A stretch of 64,000 bases of DNA from Delia radicum (GCA_021234595.1 CM037855.1:110300895-110364894); one strand, 5' to 3'; positions 35,051-47,806 are shown, numbered from the stretch's first letter. Made by a program: numbers and translations. The notes: generated from the sequence alone by a model not told the origin.

Positions 35051-37875
35051 TTAAAGAGCATCAAAATGTTGTTTAAGTTTACGCTTAAAGGTGGTATCTG
35101 TGAATGCAAATAATTTTAAATCTATGGGAAGGATATTCCACACCCTAGTTATACGTACATGAAAAGATCTTTCATATATAGATGAGGATATACGGTGACA
35201 TATTATCTGAGGGTTTCTACTTGATCTAGAAAATCTAAAATCATCTCTAATGTACTCAGGACAATTTCGCATAACGACTTTTCGAAAAAGTAACAAAATT
35301 CTCAATTTAATAAAATTCTCAAAAGAAAATCCAACAAAGTCCATTACAAAGGGAGACACATGATCCCTTAATCTCAGTTTATAAATATATCTAATAATAC
35401 GGTAAAAAGTAAGATGCAGCCTTCTTAGAACAACACTGTTTGTACCTGAAAATACTTCCATAGCATAAATAATCTGCGACATGAGCAGTGAACTGGCAAC
35501 ATGCTTCCTCACGCGGAGAGGCAAATATAAATCTACTGAATATAACCGTCTAATGGTACTATTAACACGGGAACATATATGATCAATATGTTTTGCAAAA
35601 CTCAAATTATTATCTATAAAGACGCCTAAACATTTCATTTCAGAAACGAAATTTAGCCCCACATTATCCAACGATATATTTAAGTCATTTGAATCTAAAC
35701 CAAAACACATTGCCCGAGTTTTACCAAAATTAATATTCAACCCATTCTCCCGCATCCATAGACTGATTTGGCTAAGAAAGTAATCAATGTTGGCTTTCAA
35801 CACATCTAAAAATTGTCTATCTGATGAAAACAAAATCTGAACATCATCAGCATATAAAAATGTCTCAATTGAGCTATTATCAAAATATTAACAAAATCAT
35901 TCAGGTACATCATAAACAAAATGGGGCCAATTACTGACCCCTGAGGTACACCACTAGTAACCTCCAAGGTCAATGACTCCCTACCATCAACTGACACAAA
36001 CTGCGATCTATCACGGAGATACGACTGCACCAGCTTACAGGCTGATTTAGAAAAATTATACATACTACATAACTTGTACACTAACTTTGAGTGTAAAACT
36101 TTATCAAACGCTTTTGACAAGTCCAATGAAATCAGCACACTACATTTCTTGTCATTCAGCTTTTGTCTAATTGAATCAGTTAGCCCAATCAAAAGGGTGG
36201 TTGTACTACAATTTTGCCTGAAGCCTGACTGATGTGAGTGAATCAAATTATTTCTATTAATAAAGCCTAACATCTGATCTTTTACAATGTGTTCTACAAC
36301 TTTCGAAAGTATAGGTATCATAGAAATCGGACGTAAATTATCCAACGCGTTTGAATTTCCCTCTTTCTTAATCGGGACCACACGTGCTATTTTCCAAGAT
36401 CTGGGATATCTGGAAGTCAAAAAAATTGTATTAATCATGTGAGTGAGTGGCATACAGATGTAAGGAAAGATTATTTTAACAAATTTAAGCGGTATACTGT
36501 CATGACCAGCAGCATTCGAACGAATTTTATAAAGTGCTGAATACACCTCGCTCTCATTTATGCCTTGAAAAGAAAAAGAATCCTCATTAACAAAGTTACA
36601 TTCATCTAAAAAATCACTTGTTGACTCATATGACTGATTTGAAATAAAAAAATCGTTTATATCATTTGGGTCAACATCATTGACATTATCTCGTGATTCC
36701 ACACAACCATTCGACTTTAAAATTCTCCACATATGTTTACTATCCAGTCCCTTAAACCTTTGTTCATGGTGTCTTCTTTTTGCTTTTCGAATTATAGTTT
36801 TAGTTCTATTTCTTACTCGACAAAATATCCTCCAGTTCTCAGTACTACGATCATCAATATAAGCCTTATATGCAAGATCACGAAGAGAAATATTAAAAGT
36901 TATATCCCTTGATGAAAACCACTTGTTATCATCGAAATCCAAAATCTTACGTCTCTTCGTTGGTACTAAATCATGCAAGGCATCTACATTTGACATGAGA
37001 TTCGCAAGCTGAACATCAACATCATTGGTCCGGAATATCGGATCAAAGCAACATGACAAAGCAGCCCGATTCAGACTATCCATATCAATGGCATCATAAT
37101 TACGAAATTCAACATATTGCACCTGTCTTATACAGGGCAATTTAATTACGGAAAAAAATGAAAGCATGTCTCGAAATACCGGGGCATTGCATTTGAGAAG
37201 ACGCAAGGAATTTTAAGTTGGGACTTAAAATATAAAAATCAAGTAAAGATGTAGAATTACTTTTAACATCAAAGTGTGTCGGTAAAGAGTTGTGAGCATA
37301 GGAGAGATTTAATCTGTTACACAAGGCATGCAATACTGCTGACTTCGTTGGACAAAACAAGTTGTGATTAAAGTCCCCTGTTATAATCACATTTTCATAC
37401 TTCACCACTATATCCCCCACAGCTTCCTCAAAAGCAACAATGTCTCCACTGGGAAGGTAAACTTCACCAAACAAAATTTTAGAAGAACCCAATTCGATCT
37501 CCAAAAAATATATTCACATAACCTAGATTCAGCAGATGTCGACACCACTTTGTATTTAATTCCCTTGGATAACAAAATTGCTACACCACCACCACGTCTA
37601 TATCTTCGATCATTTCTCAACAAATTATAACCCGGTATATTGACAATATTTGAAAGAATTTTACGTTTAAGCCAAGTTTCACTTATCCCTACAACATTCA
37701 AAATACTTTCATTTAAAATGTTTTTTATTTCACTCAATTTAGATGAAGAATGTTTTACTTTAAAGCTCTGACAATTAAAATGACCCACCTTAAGGTCATT
37801 ACAAAAATTTCCAACACAACTACTCAAATAACTGTTATCGCTACAAATAGGGCCTAAATTATAACTTATATTCAT
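35051..37875 (-). pseudogene. LINE ORF2 (endonuclease-reverse transcriptase), three frameshifts
   Basis: Four overlapping frames read as one protein. Piece 1 (37875-37408) begins MNISYNLGPIC and contains VGHFNCQSFKVKHSSSKLSE and VVGISETWLKRKI, the start of an AP-endonuclease-like domain. Piece 2 (37504-37142) continues with FGEVYLPSG and IITGDFNHNLF (the GDFN motif). Piece 3 (37206-35806) has the linker and the RT beginning: AGHDSIPLKFVKIIFPYICM, VVPIKKEGNSNALDNLRPIS, SGFRQNCSTTTLLIGLTDSI, SLDLSKAFDKVLHSKL and GVPQGSVIGPILF. The catalytic FLYADD (near 35850) lies in piece 4, which continues to VWNILPIDLKLF and a stop at 35051. The breaks, near 37500, 37200 and 35885, are single-base-type shifts. 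With the frames otherwise open, this is a recently inserted copy, or an intact one with sequencing errors in homopolymers. Confidence 0.9.
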
Positions 37876-38247
37876 TTTAAATTTATATTTATAAAGAATA
37901 AGATAAAAAAAAGATTCTTTTTTCTTTTTTTTTTTCTAACAGTTTCAATACTTTAGAGTTCATAGATTGAAGTTTGTTAAGCAAAAATATAACCGAAATA
38001 CTTTAAATATACAACTCTTTTAATGAAAATCACAAAAAAAGCTAAATTAAAAGTAATATGTAATTACATATAAACGTTTGGCTAACCATCCCTAATAAAA
38101 ATGAAATTATATGGACAAACAACTTTTATAATGAAACTTTTTAGAACTGGTTAGTCCAACTAAAAAACAATTTAATAAATTATGGAGATCATAAGGAAAG
38201 AATAAAAAAAAATTAAATATAGCAAAAATAGATATATATATAAATTA

Positions 38248-38829
38248 TTAATCCTGATTCGAACACAAGTTGGCAGGTAGACCGCCATCGCCGCCACCAT
38301 CAGAAACACCAGCACATTCACCGCCATTATCGGAAACGCCGCCACCATCAGAAACACTGCCACCTTCACCACCGTTGACATTTGAAGTACTAGGAGGTAA
38401 ATTATTAATTTCTGATAACCTTTCCATACTTCCGTGAACCGGCAAATCTCGATTCGAATCATCCTCCAACAATGCTTCATCTAGCAAATTAGAAATTTGC
38501 TGTGGGCATAAAACTTGTTCAGTATTGTCCGGTAGTGTAATCTTTACGTTAGGTATATCTGTGTTGATGAATTTATATTTAATTATTTTCTTACATTCTC
38601 GCAGCTTAATACATGCTGATATAATTTGTGACGCAGCAGGTGTTAAATGATCCCTGAGAAACACCTTAGATGTAACATTACCGCCAATTACGTCTTTAAG
38701 AACAAAAAACTTCTTTTTCGAAAAGTTCATCATTTCCATTATCGGAAACGCCGCCACCATCAGAAACACTGCCACCTTCACCACCGTTGACATTTGATAC
38801 AGTTTTATACGAATTTTGTCTTCATCCAA
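38248..38829 (-). pseudogene. LINE ORF1 with Baculo_FP-like C-terminal domain, 5' rearranged
   Basis: The frame contains FFVLKDVIGGNVTSKVFLRD, HLTPAASQIISACIKLRE and YKFINTDIPNVKITLPDN. This resembles the C-terminal domain of ORF1 proteins related to baculovirus FP25 (Baculo_FP), as found in CR1-like LINEs. After it comes an acidic linker and a Gly/Ser-rich tail (VNGGEGGSVSDGGGVSDNGG). The first ~35 residues are not genuine ORF1. They are an out-of-frame reading of a ~60-bp segment (38735-38797) that duplicates 38322-38384 from the Gly-rich tail. The real N-terminus, including any PHD or zinc-finger part, is absent, so the copy is 5'-truncated or rearranged. Confidence 0.7.
38735..38797 (-). 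repeat. duplicated segment of LINE ORF1
   Basis: Near-identical to 38322-38384 in the same orientation (CCATTATCGGAAACGCCGCC ... CACCGTTGACATTTGA). It sits at the 5' boundary of the LINE copy, as could arise from template switching during insertion or unequal exchange. Confidence 0.9.
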
Positions 38830-38830
38830 T

Positions 38831-40317
38831 ATTATACGTTATACGATATATCTAATTTAATATAAAAGGATATAAAATGGCCTCTATATAAATTTAAATA
38901 TAGCTTTCGTTTGGTTCTTTCTAATTTTCAAAATAATAATCTTTCAAATTAACACGCATAAATCTTGTAAGCATGGTAAAACTATAAAGTTGATTAAAGT
39001 TTTCAAGCCGTTATACTTATGCAATTTCAGCTCCAATTAATAAAATTTCAAATTAATTATAAAGTGTTCTATATAAAATGCAGAAAATTTTCAATTGATA
39101 TTGAAAATTTTCGTTTGTTATTAAATAAGTTAAAAATTAATTAAAGATTTTTTTTAAATTTTTATATGATAGCGAAAATATTAGAATAGAAAACTTAAAA
39201 TGTTTTCAATTTTAAATAATAAGTCATAATTAAATTTTGCAAATTCTATTACGAAATTCCAATTATCTTTCAATATATTGCGCTTTCTGCTAAATTTTTG
39301 AAAAGAAAAATTACAAATTTAAATATCATTTAAAAATTTTGTTAAACTAAACATTAGAAATTTTCAAAATTTTTAATTGCAAACCACAATTTATTTTGTA
39401 TTATTTAACATGTCCAAAGTGAAATTTAATTTAAATTGTCATACTTCCATATATGAACATATATAAAACACATATTTCCATATTTTTCCGTATACACAAC
39501 CATATATGCCCATACATGAACATGCATAAACTTTTTTAACCGGGAATACAAAACAGAAATAGTCAAAATGTGTCTAAATATCATAAAAACATTTTATTTT
39601 TTTGTTTTGTACAGTCTCACCAAAGCGTATTTTATATTTTATTTTTGCTTGCATCCTCAATTTATCAAAATATTGTTTTGTATAGTAGCACCAAAGCGTG
39701 TTTTACTTTTGCCTGCATCTTCAATTTTCAAATTTATTAAAATATCATTAATTTAGTAAATTTTTTTAATTAGTATATTCAACTTATTTATTGCTTTGTT
39801 TATATTTTTTTAATATTCAGAATTTGTATGAGCACATGTATGTCTTTGTTTGATATGTAGTACTTATGCAAAATAAAATTAAATGAACAAAACGCGGTTG
39901 CATTTTGTGGAAGTCTTATAATGGTTGTGTTTGTTTGTTTGTATCTCTTCTTTTTTCTCCACTTAGTACATACAAGCATTGGTTTACTATCCCCCTCAGT
40001 ATCTCTTAATCTGGCATCTTTTTATTTGTTTGTGACCTCGCACCGAGCAAATGAAAACATGTTGCCGAAATTTAAAAGTTTAAATTATTTTTTATCATGT
40101 TTATGAATCATAATTTAATAAAATTTTTATTTATTGCAAGTTTCAACGATAAAATGAGCTAAATAAAATAAAATTATATTAAATTTTAATATAAAACAAC
40201 AAAATATAAGCAAAATAAAAGTGAGTGTTTTAAGTAGCAATTTTTTTATCAACAAATTGTAATTAGTTTTTAGTGTTTTATTTTTAATGTAAATATCAGC
40301 CGTATGTGGAACAAATG
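38831..40317. other. non-coding stretch with a small tandem duplication
   Basis: No gene. Around 39590-39735 a ~75-bp unit occurs twice (ATTTTTTTGTTTTGTACAG ... CACCAAAGCGT ... TTGCATCCTCAATTT and a diverged second copy). Otherwise A/T-rich. Confidence 0.6.
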
Positions 40318-41325
40318 AAATTTTTTACTAACCTTGTAGTTTATTTAAAGAAACAAACCACATCAAATGACTGTTTTATGATTTTACATTAATTTTTAAC
40401 AGTAGTTTTTTGTTATTTAAAAAAATAAAAAAACTAATGCCCATATTTTGTATTTCCCCTACGTTTAACGCTTCACATACGCCAACACAAACGCTAAGTA
40501 AAAACATGTTATTTTATAAATCACTACGTCACTGCGTTGTCTTAACACTGAACTAATACATTATCACTTCAATTGTCAAACCATTTCGTTATTATGGTTT
40601 CCAACATACAGGACAGTGCTGAACTAAATAAACAAGAAGTTGATAAAACCAGGGTTTTTATGATCTGGTAACACCATCAGTTGTGATTGTGAATACAAAT
40701 GTAAATACAGCTGATGAAAATTTAAAACCAAATTCAAATTTGTGTTTATAGCTTTTTTTCATTTGTTTTATTTAAAATTAACATATTTTTTTAAATTGTG
40801 ATAGTTAAAAAGCAGTTTTTTGTTTTATTAAAAAATATTACAAGTGGTAAATTGTTAACATTATAGAAATTAAACACAGAAAACTAAAATATTTTTTTTT
40901 CTTATGATGTGATTTGTGGTTATTTAAAAATATGTAAGCTAACGCTTCAAAAAATTGGGTGTTTAATTTGACAGTTCAAGTGATAAAAAAGTAAGCCTTG
41001 CGTTTTATTCAATTGGCTTTTTCAAACATTTGAGTTTAAAATAACGTAATAATCAGCTGTTGCAACGCGAGCAGCCTCTTTTTTGAACGCGGTGATTTAA
41101 GAAATTCAAATAAGGCCAACGCAAGGTGAAGTGAGGCGTAGCGCTTTACAAAATAAGGTCATAAATGTTTCTTTATTTTCTTTATAACATGTGGTTCATT
41201 TTTACTACAATTGTTAGTAATTTTTTGAACATTAAAAAACAAATGACAATGTTAGTTGAATTTACTGAAATGGAAGTCGTCCCTTCTTTAAGTAAAATTT
41301 CATTTGTTTTTTTAACTACAGTGTA
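40318..41325 (-). mobile_element. hAT-like MITE, copy split by a later insertion
   Basis: The minus-orientation halves 40318-40433 (TTTTTTACTAACCTTGTAG, CAAATGACTGTTTTATGATT) and 41164-41325 (GTGGTTCATTTTTACTACAA, ACAAATGACAATGTTAGTTG) together reconstruct the family. They are separated by ~730 bp of unrelated sequence. Confidence 0.75.
40436..41162. mobile_element. ~727-bp element inserted in a hAT-like MITE
   Basis: Ends read inward are TGCCCATATTTTGTA and TGACCTTATTTTGTA. Both are followed a few bases later by TACG and CTTCAC, giving imperfect ~40-bp TIRs. Flanking TAA/TAAA may be the target duplication. No coding content. The boundaries come from the interruption of the surrounding MITE. 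Confidence 0.65.
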
Positions 41326-43487
41326 TATATATTCTTGATCCTTATGTAATTTAAACCGATTGCGATTACGTCGCTCGAACACAATACGGACTGCTAATTT
41401 TTATCTTGATTGATGCACATCTTCCCGCAAAGTCTGATATTGAAAATGAGCAAAATTTTTCCTGTGCACAGTGGGGAAAATCTGTCTTTTTTTGAACAAA
41501 TTAAAGGAATATGAAAAAAATAAAATTTGAAAAACAACTAACTGAATTCAAATCGATTCCGCACCTTTTTAAAAATTATTTATTTCGTATTCTTAATAAG
41601 TCTTCAAAATCAGCAAAACTTCTATTTTTGTTTTTTGATAGTTCTGATATAAAAAATATTAAAGTTGTGGGATACAATTGAAATATATCCTAAATTAAAG
41701 ATAATTGTATTTTGTTTTTTTTAGTTTCTTGATAATAATCAAATAAAATTTGAAATATTTCCAAATTGTTGAACTTTGCTTTAGTTAAAAAACTAATATT
41801 GTGCTACACAAAATGCCATCGTTAAAAAAATTGTAAGATAATTCTAAATAAATCTGAAACTAATTAATCTTATATAATTGCTAATATATTTATACGAATT
41901 TGATATCGATATGAAAGAGTTGTAACTGTTAAACAGCAATAATGTTTTTATGAATTTACTAAATATTTTTAAATTGCTGATGTTATTAACTACCAAAACT
42001 TATTTTCTTTAACCAAATTAGCAAAAATATAAATGTTTTTCTTATAATGCAGAAAGAAAGTGCAATATATTCAAATTCATTAAAAAACGATTTCGAAATC
42101 CATAATTTTTATTGTTGTATTTACCGTTAGCAAAGAACGCAGCAGGTGAATGAACGCAGCGTGTGCTAAAAATATGAAGTGGGTGCAGAAACTAAAATTA
42201 TGAACAAAAATATAAACATAAAAATGTTTATAAATTTTGTAATAGTGTAAATTTTTAAATTATTAATGAAATATTAAACTGTTTTGAGTATAAGTTGGAA
42301 CATTGAATATAAGAAAATATCTAACAAAAAAAAAAAAAAAGTCTAATATAATTTAGGAATATGAAATCCAAATTAAAATAAGAGAAGCGGAATTCTGGCA
42401 ATTGCAAAATTTCATACAAAAAGTTGTTCAAGTTTGATCAAAAAGTTTTATATAGCGGGTGGTTTTTAAGACCGATAGAACTTTAAATTGTAAAAAATAT
42501 CAAAAAAAAATAAAAATAAATGCTTTTAGATAACCGTAAGTCACGGTTAGCTACGTACAAACAACTCACCCCTTCTTGGTAGACTCTACTTTGGCCAAAA
42601 ACTTTTGAAACAGTCCCCTAATTGACAAAGTGTTAATTTTGTATTTCTCTTGATGAATTGCGCGACCAAATACAAAAAACAGAGTTACAAATCTTTTGTC
42701 ATTTTCTTTCCACAAGTTTTTAAGAAACAGCTAAAATTCAGCCGTCCAAACAAGAAAATCCCTTAAAGCTTTTATTATATTTTTTCTTTTTAAATAAGGA
42801 AAAGTCCAAGTCAATGTAAAACAAAAGGAATTGCAAAGGAAACGCGTCACGGAAAAAACAATGAACAAAATAGCAACAGAAACGGAAAACTTAAAAACTG
42901 TCATTTTAGGAAAAAAACATTTTTCAAAATTTAATCATTCTTAACACTTTAAATTAATATGACTTTTCCATAAAATTTGTTATTCAATGTGAAATTCCCC
43001 CTATTCTTTTCAAACTCAGGTTCAACCTTTCTGTATCATATTCAACGCAATATTATAAAGCCCTGAATAAAGTAAATAAACCTTGTTTTTCTAAAGTTTA
43101 TATTGAGATATCTCAAAAACCTGATAAGACATTGGAAAGATTAAACCTGAGTTTTTAAAACAAAAAGGAGGAAATTTAGATGACATAAAAAATGTTGTAT
43201 ACAAGTCATGTTATAACGTTTGTCTAAACGTTTTTCTAAACTTTATGTTAAGATATCTCGACCACCTGATACAATGGAGAAATTTATGCCATTAGTAAAG
43301 TATGTTTTAGTCGTAGGGTATTGGTCTCTAAAATTGTGTAGGCATGTGTTGCATAACTTTTAAATACAGATTTTTTAAATAAGTTTTTCTGAAATCGGAA
43401 ATATAGTGCTTTCAAACCCTACACTTACTGTTGTGGATTATTTTTTTGTGTCAATACCTAATTCTAGACCATCTGTGTGAAATTACA
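41326..43487. other. non-coding stretch
   Basis: No gene. A direct repeat at about 43090-43130 and 43225-43275 (TTTTCTAAAGTTTATATTGA, GATATCTC..., CCTGATA) is diverged. A small palindrome CCGTAAGTCACGG lies near 42535. Confidence 0.5.
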
Positions 43488-43740
43488 GATAGTGGGTTAC
43501 ATAATGCAATACTTTGTAATGAATACTCGTACATTAAAAATTATTTCGAAACATATATTTATTAGTTACGGATAGTGGGTAACATAATGCATTACATTGT
43601 AGGTATACTGCTTAACATCAACATTATTTAGAAACATAAAGTAATAATTTACCAATAATTGAACACTTATGGGTTACTTTGTAATGCCACTTCATTACCT
43701 TTAACATTATTTCAAACCATAACATACTGACTTAGCAACC
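43488..43740. repeat. three diverged ~80-bp tandem units
   Basis: Units begin with GATAGTGGGTTACATAATGC (about 43490), GATAGTGGGTAACATAATGC (about 43572) and a more diverged GGGTTACTTTGTAATGCC (about 43670). They share ...ACATTATTT-GAAACATA. This may be one arm of an unrecognised element enclosing the tRNA-like sequence. Confidence 0.65.
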
Positions 43741-43895
43741 ATTTATGCAAGAAATATAAACGTAAAGTAATATTTAAAATACTTTTTTGAAAATCTATAT
43801 TTAGACACATTACTTTGTGATTTTTTGTAAGCATGAGGGTACCAAAACTCGAAGTACAACAATTAATTTACATTTTATGCAACCCATTATTGTAT

Positions 43896-43968
43896 GTGAC
43901 GATAGCTCAGTTGGTAGAGTTCTCGGCTAACAACCAGAGTCCCCAGGTTCGAATTTCAGATCAACGAC
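43896..43968 (+). other. tRNA-like sequence (pseudo-tRNA or SINE head)
   Basis: Contains an A-box-like TAGCTCAGTTGGTAGAG, an anticodon-arm-like TCTCGG-CTAACAA-CCAGAG (an AAC loop, with one extra base in the stem) and a B-box-like GGTTCGAATTTC at the right spacing. The acceptor stem does not pair well and the T-stem is weak. A functional tRNA is therefore unlikely; it is a tRNA pseudogene or the promoter head of a tRNA-derived SINE. Internal pol III promoter elements are present. Confidence 0.65.
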
Positions 43969-45132
43969 GTTACTTATTTAATTCAAAAAAAGTTACTAAT
44001 TTTTTTTTAAAAAATTTTTGTGTGAAAATCTATTTATAGAGGCATTACTTTTTCCAACCCGGTAACCATGAAAGTAACCAATTACTGTACCCCCTATTAT
44101 GCAATTAGTCAACCTATTACTTCTTCTCCTGTAAATTGAAGTAAGGTGTATTGTAATGCAGGGAGCTCTATGGCTATACATTACTTTCCCGTTATTTCTG
44201 TGGTTTTTGCTGGGCTCTTAAAATGCAAATCGCATCTTCAGTGAAATATATAATAATGTTTTATTGAAAATAATTTAAAATTATAATTCATTTATAATTT
44301 GAAATACATTTACATAATGTATTAAATAAAAGTACAAGTTGAACCATTTATACGAAATTGGACATAATTGTATTAAATTTTATGTATTATTATATTATTT
44401 AGTACAATAATATTTGGTAAAATTTCGGATTCAATTATATATAGTTGGAAGGAATTTAATTCAATATAATACACTTATATACAATTGTATTCACCATTTT
44501 GCGAATTAAATTGTATCTGATTTTTGGATCTTGTCTAATAATATATGCTAAAATATAATTTTGTTCACTCGGAATGTTATTTTAAAAGAAATTAAGAAAA
44601 AAGTTAACCCTAGAACACACACCCAGGTACAAATGTATCCACTTGCAATTTTGCAGTGCTGTAACACAGGAATGGATCAGTGGTTCAGGAGCTGCGAGCT
44701 TCCAAAGTCGACACCAACGTAAACACACACAACATTTGGCTATACCATGCCCGTGACCTTTTTTGCCTATATCTCTTGATCTAGGTAGAATATTTGCATG
44801 AAACAAAAACTAAAACATTTGTAAACTATTAATATACGCATTTAAAAAATGCGGGTGTATGTTCTCGTAGAAAAAGTTGGGTATGCATCGTACGGTTAAG
44901 CCTTTCTCGCAACATACCTCTAAGCGTTATTTATGCGTTTTGATAGTGAAAAGATCTAAGAAAATCAGGTTTTTCTACAAACCAACCTTTTAAAAAGGGA
45001 GCCATGATTTTTTTGCTCCACAGTTTCACCTTTGTTAAAAACTGTAAAAATAATATTAGCCACATGTAATAGTTTCAGAAATTATATATAATTTGATATA
45101 GTTGCTGAGAAAAACTAGGAAATGTTGGTATC
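43969..45132. other. non-coding stretch
   Basis: Contains repeated TAATTGTATTA-type AT words from 44220 to 44560. A lone TTAACCCTAGAA at about 44603 resembles a piggyBac terminus, but no partner end was found. No coding sequence. Confidence 0.5.
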
Positions 45133-46096
45133 CCCGAGTAAAAAAGTTTATGTAAAATTATACATGATGAGATATTTTCCGCAAATATAAGAGGATATAG
45201 ATCCGAAAAATGGTTATATTAAATTGTATCACTTTGGATCTAATTGCATTTAAATAAATACAATTTATTACAAAACTATCAAATTCTATCCGAGTTTTGT
45301 TCCGATATAATTACATCTAATTATATTATATTCGATACAATTAGATATAATTAGATACAATTAGATACATAATAATACAAATATATTTAAATTAAAATAT
45401 ATTAAGTTGCATATATTTGACCTTCATAAAGCGGATTCAAAGCACAAAATATATGATTGAAATTTTGTAAATAACTTATACTTTTTTATATTTTTATATG
45501 ACATAAAATTTTCAATTTAAACGAAATTGTTAGTTTTAATTTAATTGAAGAAAAATGTTTGCCAATATTCAAATGGCCCAGTAAAATAAAAATAACAGGT
45601 TGCAAAACAACTCATACTATAGATTCTCTTTATATGGAGTTTGACCAATTTGCAATAGGCTTTTTACCTCCAAACTAGAACAAGTTACTTTAGAACCGGT
45701 TCTGGAACCAGTTATAGAAACGGTTCTAGGACAGTGAAACCTTACAATTTGACTTCGCAAAGTGGTAAACTAGTTTCGTAAAATATTTTACTATTTTTTT
45801 GAATTATATATAGTTACATAGAAACTGACTTTTGAATTTTTTTCAGTTTTGGATTATATACATAATTGTGTATTGGGTTATATCTAAAATTTAGTCAGAT
45901 TTATCAACCGTGTATTATTATATATAAAATTCAGAATAGTATTTTGTTTTATACATGATTGGATGTGCTTATATACATGCAATTTTTGAGCTAAAATTTT
46001 TTGAAAATATTATACATAAATACATATTGATATTTTGTATGCTCATAAATTTTTATATTATATAATATATCAATATATATATTTTTTTTACTCGGG
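45133..46096. mobile_element. AT-rich MITE with CCCGAGTAAAAAA ends
   Basis: The left end CCCGAGTAAAAAAG and the right end, read inward, CCCGAGTAAAAAAAA are near-identical. The interior is made of ATTAGATACAATTAGATATA-type words. TC flanks both sides (45131-45132 and 46097-46098), too short to prove a duplication. A related end (CCCAAGTAAAAAATG inward) lies at about 46300, suggesting a longer related unit. No coding content. Confidence 0.55.
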
Positions 46097-47351
46097 TCAA
46101 CTTTTATTTAATAATATCGAATTATATCTAATTCGATATAAATATATATAATACACAAAAATCTGTATGGGTTCAAAATTCGGATGAAATTTTGTCTTGC
46201 ATCGAATTCGATCTGTTTCGAATTGCATCGAATTCGATCTGTTTCGGATCAAATATAATATCGCATATCTGTTGCCACATATACATTTTTTACTTGGGTA
46301 TATAATTTTTTAATATTTTTGTATTGTTTATAAATAAAATCTTATGATGATGTTTTGTGAGTCATTTGAGAGGGAGAGCGAGTTGCTTTTGTTTTCACTT
46401 TTGTTTTTTATAATCATAAAAAATAAATAATTTTTATAATTCTCATTGTATACAAAGTAAAAGCTTTTTATAAAAATTGTTCTCAATTATTAAAACAAAC
46501 TCTTCCTCTGACTTTGTCTAATTCAATTTTATTCAATTGATTGATTTAAAAATTCTCATTGAAGTTTAACAACGTCATCTTAATTTAATTATATTTACTA
46601 CTGGTTTTTATAAATGTCAAAACTTATTTATAGCATGACATTTTCCATAACAATAGATTTTATTTTCACATGAGGTGGTTTTTATACTTTTTTTATCAAC
46701 TTCCTATAAAACTTTTTGTCATTGTAAATATTAAGTTATTTATCTTAAAATATGAAAAACTTTTTTTATTTACCAAGGTAAACTGGTAGTTACGTGAATC
46801 ACATTTGATACTAGAAATTAAAAAAAAAACACCCATTTCTTGAGTGCTTCTTAAAAAATACAATTCCCTATAATTTAAGGTGTTTTCTATAGAGAAAAAT
46901 AATTCAAAAGCTCAGGATATTTTAAAGAAAATGTTATTTAGTTGTAGTAGAGAACAGAATACTGGCTTTAAACCACTATAGTTACTTTTTTCAAAGTAAC
47001 TTTTTTCAATTTATTATTTCGGATCATGTGTGATTTAAGACTGTATTTCTAGATACAAAATTCTTTTGAATTTGACAAATAGGTCCTTGAATCGAATGTA
47101 TAAAAATTTAGAACTTTTTGCATATTAAAAATTAGCATTTTCTGGAAATAAAAATAAGTATTTCTGGAAAATAATTTGGTTGGAATTCCATTGCAACCAA
47201 CCAAATTTAATCAGTATTCAATAATTGTATTTAACATTCATTATCAGAATAATCAAACTTAATTGTATACAGAAAATTGTATAAGATTTACCAAAACACG
47301 GTCACATCATTCAACATTTTGGCTTCTCAAAACAATATTGAAAAAATATTA
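46097..47351. other. non-coding stretch
   Basis: No gene. A short direct repeat at 46200-46245 (GCATCGAATTCGATCTGTTTC twice) and A/T-rich intron-like sequence. Confidence 0.5.
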
Positions 47352-47402
47352 CCTTTTATACAAGTTTGATATAATTTTTATTAAAAATAAAAATTATGTT
47401 TT
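47352..47402 (-). mobile_element. hammerhead-bearing repeat, short inverted fragment C0
   Basis: CTTTTATACAAGTTTGATAT and the AATTTTTATTAAAAATAAAAA segment, in the orientation of copies A, B1 and D. It is joined directly to the oppositely oriented copy C, forming an inverted junction. Confidence 0.65.
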
Positions 47403-47806
47403 CTATAGATAAATTTGAAAACAAAAACTATATAGATTATTTGTTAGGACAATATCCTAATAAAGAAATAAAGAGTATGGCGTCGAACTTGAATAATTTT
47501 CATTTTCATTGCACAATTAAAGATCGAAAAAATATAATTTTTATTTTTAATAAAAATTATATCAAACTTGTATAAATGACAAAGTATGGTCTTGTTTACT
47601 ACTTTCCCTGTACATTTTGTTTTTAAAAACAAATGTACAAATAAAAAGGCAAAAAAAAAAACAAAAACGTGCATTGAATATTTACCAAAGGTAGACATAC
47701 ATACAAAAAACAAGTTTTCAATTTATTTTTTGATCAATGCTAATAATCTTTAACTTCGAGCTCATATATTATTAGTTCTCATGTAGTAAGTAAACTAGTT
47801 TATACA

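Larger units (their letters stand above)
34752..38830 (-). mobile_element. LINE with ORF1, endonuclease and reverse transcriptase
   Basis: About 4.1 kb on the minus strand. It comprises ORF1 (38829-38248), endonuclease-RT ORF2 (37875-35051), and a 3' untranslated region with an unusual C-tract (plus-strand G17-T-G10 at 35011-35038). It ends in poly(A), seen as a plus-strand run of 19 T at 34752-34770. The 5' end appears truncated or rearranged within ORF1. No target duplication was found. The Baculo_FP-like ORF1 domain and RT motifs point to the CR1/L2 or Jockey group. It is the youngest-looking LINE in the window, because only frameshifts break ORF2. Confidence 0.85.

Noticed and set aside
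43896..43968. Functional tRNA-Val(AAC) gene
   Set aside because: A- and B-boxes are good, but the acceptor stem does not pair and the anticodon stem has an extra base; called tRNA-like only.
44582..44806. A piggyBac-type terminus TTAACCCTAGAA and an overlapping 74-codon frame
   Set aside because: No partner end with TTAA was found nearby and the frame has no recognisable motif.
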